Shown here piece by piece: positions 8,461 through 15,304 of a DNA stretch of 64,000 nucleotides. The number at the start of each line of letters is the position of its first letter. Positions within the stretch are counted from its first letter, which is position 1. Both the position numbers and the translations under genes were made by a program. The notes under the pieces were generated by a model. It worked only from the letters and a program-made list of their open reading frames with translations, had not been told where the DNA came from and did no database searches. The stretch is from Nioella sp965215655 (lineage in GTDB: Bacteria > Pseudomonadota > Alphaproteobacteria > Rhodobacterales > Rhodobacteraceae): NCBI RefSeq assembly GCF_965215655.1, contig NZ_OZ244111.1, positions 1,240,001 to 1,304,000 of the forward strand, given 5' to 3'.

Positions 8461-9285
8461 ATGAAATTCCTGCGCTACGGCGAGAAGGGACAAGAGAAAC
8501 CGGGCGTTCTGGATGCCAAGGGCAATCTGCGCGACCTGTCCGGCCAGATCGCGGACCTCTCGGGCGACGTTCTGGGGCGGTTGGCAGACCTGACCGCCGA
8601 TGGCCCGCTGGTCGAAGGCTCCCCCCGGATCGGCACCCCCGTTGCGGGCGTGGGCAAGATGGTCTGCATCGGGCTCAACTATTCCGACCACGCGGCAGAG
8701 GCCAACATGACCCCGCCGGACGAGCCGATGATCTTCATGAAGGCGACCTCCGCGATTTCCGGCCCCTATGATCCGATCGAACTGCCGCGCGGCTCGGTCA
8801 GCACCGATTGGGAGGTTGAACTGGGCGTCGTCATCGGCAAGCCCGCCAAGTACATCACCGCCGATCAGGTGATGGACCATGTGGCGGGCTTCGTGGCCGT
8901 CAATGACGTGTCAGAGCGTGATTTCCAGATCCGCCGGTCGGGCCAGTTCACCAAGGGTAAAAGCTGCGACACGTTCGGCCCGGTCGGCCCCTGGCTGGTA
9001 ACCCCCGACGAGATCGCCGACCCACAGAATGTCGCCCTGCGCCTGAGCGTAAACGGCGAGACCATGCAGAACGGCAACACGCGCGACATGATCTTCCCCA
9101 TGGCCGAGGCCATCGCGCATCTGAGCCATTTCATGAGTTTCCAGCCCGGCGATATTATCGCAACCGGCACTCCCGCTGGCGTCGGCATGGGAATGACACC
9201 GCCGCGCTACCTGCGCGCGGGCGATGAGGTTGTGCTGGAGGTCGCAGGGCTTGGCCAGCAACGCATGCAGGTGGTACAGGGCTGA
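8461..9285 (+). CDS. Fumarylacetoacetate hydrolase-family protein
   Basis: 274-residue cytoplasmic enzyme. The FAH core begins near residue 65 (GKMVCIGLNYSDHAAE); metal-ligand motifs WEVELGVVIG and VAVNDVSERDFQ and the closing GDIIATGTPAGVG stretch are intact. Family members cleave or isomerise C-C bonds in 2-oxo acids (2-keto-4-pentenoate hydratase, OHED, fumarylpyruvate hydrolase, ureidoglycolate lyase). The length is normal for the single-domain group. Nothing next to it reveals the pathway, so the substrate stays open. The ATG follows GGGGGACGGGCG. Confidence 0.88.
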   Translation: MKFLRYGEKGQEKPGVLDAKGNLRDLSGQIADLSGDVLGRLADLTADGPLVEGSPRIGTPVAGVGKMVCIGLNYSDHAAEANMTPPDEPMIFMKATSAISGPYDPIELPRGSVSTDWEVELGVVIGKPAKYITADQVMDHVAGFVAVNDVSERDFQIRRSGQFTKGKSCDTFGPVGPWLVTPDEIADPQNVALRLSVNGETMQNGNTRDMIFPMAEAIAHLSHFMSFQPGDIIATGTPAGVGMGMTPPRYLRAGDEVVLEVAGLGQQRMQVVQG

Positions 9286-9340
9286 GACGCGGAGAGCCTG
9301 CCAGAACTAATTTGACGAAAACCTGTCGATAAATGAAAAA

Positions 9341-9366
9341 ATGCCTTTGCAAAGTTGCAAGGGCAT
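9341..9366. repeat. 26-bp near-perfect inverted repeat with TTTGCAA core
   Basis: ATGCCTTTGCAA and TTGCAAGGGCAT are complementary over 12 bp with one G-T position and a 2-nt centre. It lies in the 173-nt gap upstream of a lipoprotein gene. Two readings are possible: an operator of the TTTGCAA type bound by ScfR/RamB-like regulators (one is encoded at 2576), or a terminator read on the minus strand, because six A bases at 9335-9341 on the plus strand give a T-run after the hairpin in that direction. Confidence 0.6.
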
Positions 9367-9458
9367 CACGTTTCTGCCCAGTTTCGGCGTCATCTTCTGC
9401 CCATGACCAAAAGAAGGACACGGGAATCAGTCCCGGAGATCCTGGCAGGAGAAGACGC

Positions 9459-10082
9459 ATGAAACGTATTTTACTCGCATTTCTGGGCCTCGCCGCAATG
9501 GGCGTGTCGGCCTGTTCCACTGTCCCGCATGTGGACGTGACGCAAAACATTACCGTGCCGACGGGGCTCGCCGCTCAGGCAGAGGCCGCCGACTGGCAGG
9601 TGGAGGCCATCAATATCGCCGTGCCCGAGAGCCTGACGGTGTCCGAGGCCAACACGATCAAGCCGCGCTCGGACATTGTGTGGCGTGAAGACCCGGTGTC
9701 CGGCGACCGCCACCAGCAGGTGCAGGCGCTGATCCATGAAGCCATGGAGTTCGCCCTGCGCCCCCTGACCGAAGAGGGCGCGACCCCGGTCATCGTCGAG
9801 ATGGAGGTCACCCGCTTCCATGCGCTGACCGAACGCGCCCGTTACACCATCGGCGGCGAGCATGAGATCGAGTTCATGTTCACCGTCCGCGATGCCGAAA
9901 CCGGCGCGGCGCTCACGGGCCCGATCCCGGTGGACCTGACCTTCCGCGCATTGGGTGGCAGCCGCGCCATCGCGGCGGAACGCGACGGCATCTATCAGCG
10001 CGACCGCATCCAGAGCCAGATCATCGGGTGGGCGCGGCAGGAATTCGGGCTTGACGCGCAGGGCACCGAATACGTGTTCTGA
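9459..10082 (+). CDS. Predicted lipoprotein of unknown function
   Basis: 207 residues. The N-terminus is a lipoprotein signal peptide (KRILLAFLGLAAMG) with lipobox Val-Ser-Ala-Cys at residues 16-19. The mature part is a soluble alpha/beta-looking domain with no motif I recognise; it contains many charged residues and the phrase VEMEVTRFHALTERARY. It probably sits in the inner or outer membrane facing the periplasm. The start is set by GGAG about 8 nt upstream. A palindrome at 9341 lies in its promoter region. I cannot propose a function. Confidence 0.75.
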   Translation: MKRILLAFLGLAAMGVSACSTVPHVDVTQNITVPTGLAAQAEAADWQVEAINIAVPESLTVSEANTIKPRSDIVWREDPVSGDRHQQVQALIHEAMEFALRPLTEEGATPVIVEMEVTRFHALTERARYTIGGEHEIEFMFTVRDAETGAALTGPIPVDLTFRALGGSRAIAAERDGIYQRDRIQSQIIGWARQEFGLDAQGTEYVF

Positions 10083-10120
10083 CCGTTCCCAAGACCAGAG
10101 AATCCCGATATGGGGGGCGT

Positions 10121-11323
10121 ATGACAACGCCCCCCATTTCCGTTTTGCGCCTGAAACCCAAGGCCGACGCCCGCCGCATCCGCCATGGCCACCCCTGGGC
10201 CTGGGCCGATGAGATCGTTCTCGACCGCCGCTCCCGCGGCGTGCCTGCGGGCGCGCTGTGCCTGCTGGAAGATGGCGATCGTCAGCCGCTGGCCGTTGGC
10301 ATCGCTACCACGGGCGCCAAGATCGCCTTTCGTGTGCTGGACCGCGACCCCTCTACCGTGATCGACGCCGACTGGCTGCGGGGCAAGGTGACTGCCGCGC
10401 TCGACCTGCGTGACAGGCTTTTCGATGCGCCCTACTACCGGCTTGTCCATGCCGAGGGCGACGCGCTGCCCGGCCTCATCATCGACCGCTTCGGGGATGT
10501 GCTGGTGGTCCAGCCCAATGCGATCTGGATCGAAGAGAGGCTGGAGGATCTGACCGCGATCCTGGCCGATCTGACCGGGGCCACCACCATCATCAAGAAC
10601 GGATCGGGCCGCGCCCGCGCGCAGGAGGGGCTGGAGGAGGACAGCGGCCTGCTGCTCGGGACCGCGCCCGATGCGGCCCTGCCGGTCCAGATGAACGGCG
10701 CCACCTATCTGGCGGATGTGATGGGCGGTCAGAAAACCGGGCTCTTCTACGACCAGCGCCCCAACCACGCCTTTGCCCGGTCGATGGCCAAGGGCGCGCG
10801 GGTGCTCGATGTCTTCTCCCATGTGGGCGGCTTCGCATTGGCGGCACTGGCAGGCGGCGCAACACAAGCACTCTCCGTCGATGCCTCCGCCCCGGCGCTG
10901 GAGCTGGCCACAGAGGGCGCGTCCCGGATGGGCATGGCTGAGCGTTTCGCCACCCGCCAGGGCGATGCTTTTGCGGTGATGGAGGATCTGGCGGCAGCGG
11001 GCGAGCGCTTCGACCTTGTCATCGCCGACCCGCCCGCCTTCGCCCCCTCGAAACAGGCGCTGACCCAGGGGTTGCGGGCCTATGAACGGGTCGCGCGTCT
11101 GGCGGCTCCTCTGGTGGCCCCTGGCGGCACGCTCATCCTGTGCAGCTGCTCCCACGCCGCCGATCTGGGCAAGTTCCGACAGGCCTGCCTGCGCGGTATC
11201 GGCCGGGCCGGGCGTGACCCGCGCCTGATCCACACCGGCTTTGCCGGGCCCGACCATCCGCAGCATCCAGCCTTGTCAGAGACCGGCTATCTCAAGGCGC
11301 TCGCCTTCCGCCTGCTTCCATGA
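10121..11323 (+). CDS. Class I SAM-dependent rRNA methyltransferase, RlmI-like
   Basis: 400 residues. The N-terminal ~75 residues are PUA-like (RIRHGHPWAWADEI), followed by the EEHP-type linker domain and a Rossmann methyltransferase with VLDVFSHVGGFALAAL (SAM binding), IADPPAFAPSK (motif IV) and the CSCSHAA motif near the end. These order and motifs match RlmI, which makes m5C1962 in 23S rRNA. Its stop overlaps the start of a PIN-domain gene by 4 nt (ATGA). Confidence 0.88.
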   Translation: MTTPPISVLRLKPKADARRIRHGHPWAWADEIVLDRRSRGVPAGALCLLEDGDRQPLAVGIATTGAKIAFRVLDRDPSTVIDADWLRGKVTAALDLRDRLFDAPYYRLVHAEGDALPGLIIDRFGDVLVVQPNAIWIEERLEDLTAILADLTGATTIIKNGSGRARAQEGLEEDSGLLLGTAPDAALPVQMNGATYLADVMGGQKTGLFYDQRPNHAFARSMAKGARVLDVFSHVGGFALAALAGGATQALSVDASAPALELATEGASRMGMAERFATRQGDAFAVMEDLAAAGERFDLVIADPPAFAPSKQALTQGLRAYERVARLAAPLVAPGGTLILCSCSHAADLGKFRQACLRGIGRAGRDPRLIHTGFAGPDHPQHPALSETGYLKALAFRLLP

Positions 11324-11868
11324 GGCTCTGCCTCGACGCCTGCGTGCTCTACCCGACGGTGCTGCGCGAAATCCTGATGGGGGTGGCGGGTCAGGGGCAC
11401 TTCACCCCGCTCTGGTCCGCGCGCATCGCCGAGGAATGGCGGCGCACGGCAGAGCGGCAAAGCCCAGGCGACGGGGTCATTGCCGAAGGGGAAATCGCGC
11501 TGCTCAATGCGCGCTGGCCAGGGGCTGAAATCCCTGCCGATCCCGATCTCGAACAGCAGCTCTGGCTGCCCGACCCCGCCGATATCCATGTGCTCGCCAC
11601 GGCGATCAAGGGGCAGGCACAAGGCATCGTCACCCTCAACCTGCGCGATTTCCCGGTGCGAGAGCTTCAGCCCCACAATCTGCAAACCCACCATCCCGAT
11701 GCGCTGCTCTACCAGCTCTGGCAGGACAGCCCGGATGCCGTCACCGACGTGGTCACACGCGTCCACGCCACCGCCCAATCCCTGGCAGGCGAACCGCTCG
11801 ACCTGCGCAAGCTTATGAAACGCGCCCGGCTGCCGCGTCTTGGCAAGGCGCTCTCTTCTTCTTGGTGA
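11320..11868 (+). CDS. PIN-domain protein
   Basis: 182 residues. The N-terminus LCLDACVLYP gives the first conserved PIN aspartate (Asp6); acidic residues recur in DPADIHVLATAIKG and VTLNLRDFP, the positions expected for a Mg2+-dependent ribonuclease site. No antitoxin gene is present: the upstream partner overlapping by 4 nt is an RlmI-like methyltransferase, and downstream is a convergent protease. So it is not a classical VapBC toxin arrangement. This PIN subgroup is seen in Rhodobacterales as a solitary gene; its RNA target is unknown. Confidence 0.8.
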   Translation: MRLCLDACVLYPTVLREILMGVAGQGHFTPLWSARIAEEWRRTAERQSPGDGVIAEGEIALLNARWPGAEIPADPDLEQQLWLPDPADIHVLATAIKGQAQGIVTLNLRDFPVRELQPHNLQTHHPDALLYQLWQDSPDAVTDVVTRVHATAQSLAGEPLDLRKLMKRARLPRLGKALSSSW

Positions 11869-12034
11869 CAAATACTCTCGCCGAAGGCTGTCCACCGCTG
11901 CAACCAGCACCATCCGGCGGGCAACGCACAGATCTCCCCACGCATCCATGGCAATGCGGGCCGAGGAGGCCCCCGCGAAAGCGGGGGTTGACGAGGCGCG
12001 CTCCCGGGTCGACGCCGAAGGCGGCGAAACCCCG
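11869..12034. repeat. Dispersed intergenic repeat, copy A, with hairpin
   Basis: Fills the gap between the convergent PIN and M48 genes. It aligns with the copy at 38190: near its left end GACAAATACTCTCGCCGAAGGC matches ACAAATACCTCCGCCGGAGGC, and near its right end both share GCTCCCGGGTCGACGCCG and AGGCGGCGAAACC. Inside is a hairpin at 11970-11987 (CCCCCGC, GAAA loop, GCGGGGG) followed by TT, which could terminate transcription from either side. Confidence 0.75.
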
Positions 12035-12730
12035 TTACCCCCGCGCCTCCTCCCATCGGGCTTCCAGCGCCTCGATGGCGGCAATCCGGTCGGGCGTCTT
12101 GGGATGGCTCATCAGCCAGGCCGGCGCCCCGCGCCCCGCCATGCCGGTCAACCCCTCCAGCTTCGAAAGCAGCGCCTTTTGCGGCCCGGTGCCGAAGCCC
12201 GCCTTGACCATCAGCGCGGCGGCATAGGCATCAGCCTCATACTCATCGCCGCGCGAAATCCGTGCCACGACAAGCGAGGTCAGCACCCCCGCCAGCCACG
12301 GGCCAAGCCCCGGCAGAAACCGCCCCAGGACCGAAGCCAGAATAGTGCGCACCGCGTTCTGGCCGGAAAAGTCGATCATCCGCCGCCGCGTATGGCCAAG
12401 CGCCACGTGCCCCAGCTCATGGGCGACGACGCTGGCCAGTTCCTCGCCCGTGACCTCGCCCGCCCGGTAGCGATTATAGAAGCCGCGTGTGAGAAAAATC
12501 CGCCCATCCGGCGCGGCCAGACCGTTCACCGGCTCCACCTCGTACAGATTGACCCGAATGCGCGGCAGCTCCAGCGCCGCGGCCAGCCGGTCCATGATGC
12601 CTTTTAGCGCCGGATCGGCCAGTTCGGTCGAGCGTTCATCCAGCTCGCGCCGGGTGCGCCAGGCCGAGAAATGGTACATCACCAGCCCGTAGGCGATGGC
12701 AAGCAGGATGGGGGTCAGGCGCAGGATCAT
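12035..12730 (-). CDS. M48-family zinc metalloprotease
   Basis: 231 residues with one N-terminal membrane anchor (about residues 3-20) and the zinc motif HELGH at 104-108, followed by the downstream zinc glutamate in DEYEADAYAA. The protease domain is of the HtpX/LoiP/BepA class but without TPR repeats or the extra HtpX helices. Orientation suggests the catalytic domain lies on the periplasmic side, although no cleavage site or lipobox is seen. It follows the PhoD-like gene by about 40 nt on the same strand. Confidence 0.87.
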   Translation of the reverse strand: MILRLTPILLAIAYGLVMYHFSAWRTRRELDERSTELADPALKGIMDRLAAALELPRIRVNLYEVEPVNGLAAPDGRIFLTRGFYNRYRAGEVTGEELASVVAHELGHVALGHTRRRMIDFSGQNAVRTILASVLGRFLPGLGPWLAGVLTSLVVARISRGDEYEADAYAAALMVKAGFGTGPQKALLSKLEGLTGMAGRGAPAWLMSHPKTPDRIAAIEALEARWEEARG

Positions 12731-12769
12731 GGGGCAGATATGGGGCGTGGCGCGCGATTGGGCAAGGGA

Positions 12770-14200
12770 TCAGAGCGGCAGGGCCGGGCTGCGTCCCGCA
12801 TCTTCGAATTCCCACTCCGCCGACCAGTCTTCGCCGCTGCGCTCCAGCACCAGGTAATTGCGCTCGGCAATATAGCGCTGCGCCTGTCCGGGGATGCGCG
12901 CCATGCGGATCTTGTGGCCTTTCAGAGGCGACTCCCCGAAGGCCGCCAGCGCGCCCAACACCTTAGCCCAGGCCTTGGGCGGTGCCCGGTGCGAAATGCC
13001 CGAAGCCACCAGCTGGTGCAGCGTGTCGCCGCTTGGCAGGCTCATCTCGCCCCGCGCCGCCAGGTGAATCTCGCCCGACAGCACCGTGACCTGCTGATCC
13101 GCGTGATCGGCGATCCGGGCCATCAGCTCCAGCATATGCGTCCAGCTTTCGCGATGCGCGCGGCTTTGCCATTGGTCGCGCAGGTCGTCCTCGTATTTCT
13201 GCATGCGCGGCGTCAGCACCATCAGCAGTTCCAGCAGCGACAAGCGCGGGCCGAGCAGAGGGACGCTCGACATCACCAGCGTGCGGCCGGGGCAGGGGCT
13301 GCGGGTCTCGTCCTCCATCATCTGCCAGCCGCCCTTGCCCATAACCTCGCGCCGGGTGCGTTCGCTGCGCAGATCGGGGCCGAGGAGGCGCAGGCCGGGG
13401 GCGCTGACGGACCAACCCAGATGCAGGCCGCTTGGGTCGCGGAACCGGGCGGGCAGATCGCCCTCCACCGTGCCATGCTGGAACAAAAGCGCCGCTTCGC
13501 GCGCCATCTCGAACAGCGCCTGACCGACCGGCGAATAGGTGCGGCTGCGTTGCAGCGACCCCCAGCCATCGCAGATGTCATGGTCGTCCCACTGCATCAG
13601 CGCTGGCACGCGCGCGGCCAGATAGGCGAACTCGGGTGCCTTGTAGAGCGTGAAGTAACGATCTGCGAAGCGCGCGCGCAGGTGGTCGCGCAAACTCGCC
13701 AGATCGGCGCGGGAGGGATCACGCGGGATGCGGTCGGGCCAATCCTCGGACAGTGGGTGCCCATGGGTCGCCTCATCCGCATAGACTTGGTCGCCGCCAT
13801 GCAGGATCAGCGAAAAGGGTTTTTCGTCATGCTCCGCACCCAACCGCGCCCACATGGCATTCCGCTCCGCCCCGTCGCGGTCCAGATCGCCATGCTCCTC
13901 TCCGTTGCAGGATACGAAGGCGAGCCGCCCGCCATCCTCCGGCAGACCCGCCAGCGCATAGTCGCTGCCGTTCCAGTGGTAAGAGGACGGCCGGTCGAGC
14001 GGCACGGAGAACCGCGCGCGGTGCACGGTCATACCGGCCAGATCGGCAAGTCGCGTCATCTCTGCCGGGCCGTCCCCGGTGTCCGGGGCAGGCACGTCCC
14101 GTCCCTCGGGCGCGATCAGCAGCGCGGCCAGATGCATCCGCCCGTCGCGGATATCGTCAAGGATGAGGATCGGGCCGAGAATCCGGTCGGGACTGGTCAT
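12770..14200 (-). CDS. PhoD-like alkaline phosphatase-family metallophosphatase
   Basis: 476 residues, no signal peptide. Metallophosphatase motifs are visible in order: LILHGGDQVYADEA, ALMQWDDHDICDGWGS, and VTVLSGEIHLAARG toward the C-terminus, as in the PhoD/alkaline phosphatase D fold. The lack of a Tat signal separates it from secreted PhoD and suggests a cytosolic phosphodiesterase or phosphatase of the DUF7800-like bacterial subgroup. It is followed on the same strand by the M48 gene and preceded by a DedA gene. Confidence 0.85.
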   Translation of the reverse strand: MTSPDRILGPILILDDIRDGRMHLAALLIAPEGRDVPAPDTGDGPAEMTRLADLAGMTVHRARFSVPLDRPSSYHWNGSDYALAGLPEDGGRLAFVSCNGEEHGDLDRDGAERNAMWARLGAEHDEKPFSLILHGGDQVYADEATHGHPLSEDWPDRIPRDPSRADLASLRDHLRARFADRYFTLYKAPEFAYLAARVPALMQWDDHDICDGWGSLQRSRTYSPVGQALFEMAREAALLFQHGTVEGDLPARFRDPSGLHLGWSVSAPGLRLLGPDLRSERTRREVMGKGGWQMMEDETRSPCPGRTLVMSSVPLLGPRLSLLELLMVLTPRMQKYEDDLRDQWQSRAHRESWTHMLELMARIADHADQQVTVLSGEIHLAARGEMSLPSGDTLHQLVASGISHRAPPKAWAKVLGALAAFGESPLKGHKIRMARIPGQAQRYIAERNYLVLERSGEDWSAEWEFEDAGRSPALPL

Positions 14201-14224
14201 GGTCCCGATTTAGAGTCCGGCGCG

Positions 14225-14839
14225 TCAGGGTTCAACCGCGCGCCGCGCCTTCTGGGCCTTCAGCGCCCCGCGAATCCAGACCACCATCGCACCCGCCACC
14301 GCCAGCGCCGCCAGCAGCCCGACCGCATTGCCCAGAATGTCGGACACCGCCTCGATCTGGCTGGCAAAGGCAAAGCCGAGGCCGACATAGACCGTCACCC
14401 AGATGGTCTCGCCCAACACGTCCCAGATTGTGAAGCGCAGCCAGCCAAGCCCGGTGGTCCCTGCGATGAAATTCACCCACGGTCCAAGCGGTGCAAAGAG
14501 CCAGGTGGACAGGAAGACCCCAAGCCCGCCGCGCTTGTCCACCAGCCTCCGCGCCCGGTTCAGCACCGCGCTGCGGGCCGGGGTGCGGGCAATGCGTTCG
14601 ACCAGTGGCGCGCCGCCGTGGCGGCCAATCAGGTATCCGGTCTGATCTCCCAATACGGCCCCGCCCCAGGCCCCGGCGATGACCTGCCACAGCGCCAGAT
14701 CGCCAGCCGCCACGAAGGCCCCGCCCGACAACATCATCAGCGAGGTTGGGATGGGCAGCGCCAGGCAGGACAGGAAGGACGAGGCGAAGATCACCAGCGC
14801 GCCCCAGCTGGTGACGAGGGCAAAGATCGTATCGGTCAT
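14225..14839 (-). CDS. DedA/SNARE-associated membrane protein
   Basis: 204 residues with about five hydrophobic segments. It has the family pattern after helix 1 (LPIPTSLMMLSGGAFVA), the GAVLGDQTGYLIGRHGG motif and the FLSTWLFAPLGPWVNFIAGT motif containing the membrane-embedded proline/arginine region. DedA proteins act in recycling undecaprenyl phosphate or in membrane homeostasis. It overlaps the upstream small membrane protein gene by 4 nt. The C-terminus ends in a basic cluster. Confidence 0.88.
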   Translation of the reverse strand: MTDTIFALVTSWGALVIFASSFLSCLALPIPTSLMMLSGGAFVAAGDLALWQVIAGAWGGAVLGDQTGYLIGRHGGAPLVERIARTPARSAVLNRARRLVDKRGGLGVFLSTWLFAPLGPWVNFIAGTTGLGWLRFTIWDVLGETIWVTVYVGLGFAFASQIEAVSDILGNAVGLLAALAVAGAMVVWIRGALKAQKARRAVEP

Positions 14840-15195
14840 GGGCGCGGCCCCTGTTCGGCCCGGAAGGCGTTAATCGCGGTTTGCACCTGCGCGGCCAGCA
14901 CATCCACCGATACGCCACGTTCTTCCGCAAGCTCCTGCAGCGACAGCGGCCTGCCGGGGGCGGGCGGCAGATTGAGCGCCTCGAAGGCCACCTCGCGCGG
15001 GACGTCCCAGGAATGGGCCACGTAGCCCGGTGTCATCCAGGGCTCGATCGCCTGATCGCGATGCGCGGGATCGGCCCAGTAAATCCAGAACGCGACCAGC
15101 CGCACGGCAAAGAACAAGCTCACCACCAACGCGCCCCCGAGGATCACGGTGGCAACCGGCGCAGCCTGCCAGATGCGGCGAAGAAAGGTGAACAT
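14836..15195 (-). CDS. Small membrane-anchored protein, unknown
   Basis: 119 residues. One transmembrane helix lies at about residues 13-37 and is followed by a soluble tail of about 80 residues; the motif WMTPGYVAHSWDVPREV could be a short conserved binding patch, and the last 35 residues look like a degenerate helix-turn-helix (LAEERGVSVDVLAAQVQ). It overlaps the DedA gene by ATGA and so is probably its translational partner. I do not recognise a family. Confidence 0.75.
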   Translation of the reverse strand: MFTFLRRIWQAAPVATVILGGALVVSLFFAVRLVAFWIYWADPAHRDQAIEPWMTPGYVAHSWDVPREVAFEALNLPPAPGRPLSLQELAEERGVSVDVLAAQVQTAINAFRAEQGPRP

Positions 15196-15304
15196 GGGCG
15201 GTCCTTCATAGGGCGTCAGGGGATGACACGGACCATGGCGCGATTTCCGTCGAAGGGGAAGGGCATGCCCCGCCGATCACGTCGCCGGCAGGGCAGGGTG
15301 TCTG

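Noticed and set aside
11320..11868. VapC toxin of a VapBC pair
   Set aside because: No small antitoxin gene upstream or downstream; the partner is a 400-residue methyltransferase.
12671..15025. 784-codon plus-strand open frame
   Set aside because: It lies antisense to the M48, PhoD-like and DedA genes, which have clear motifs; its translation is Arg/Gln/His-rich low-complexity, typical of a shadow frame in GC-rich DNA.
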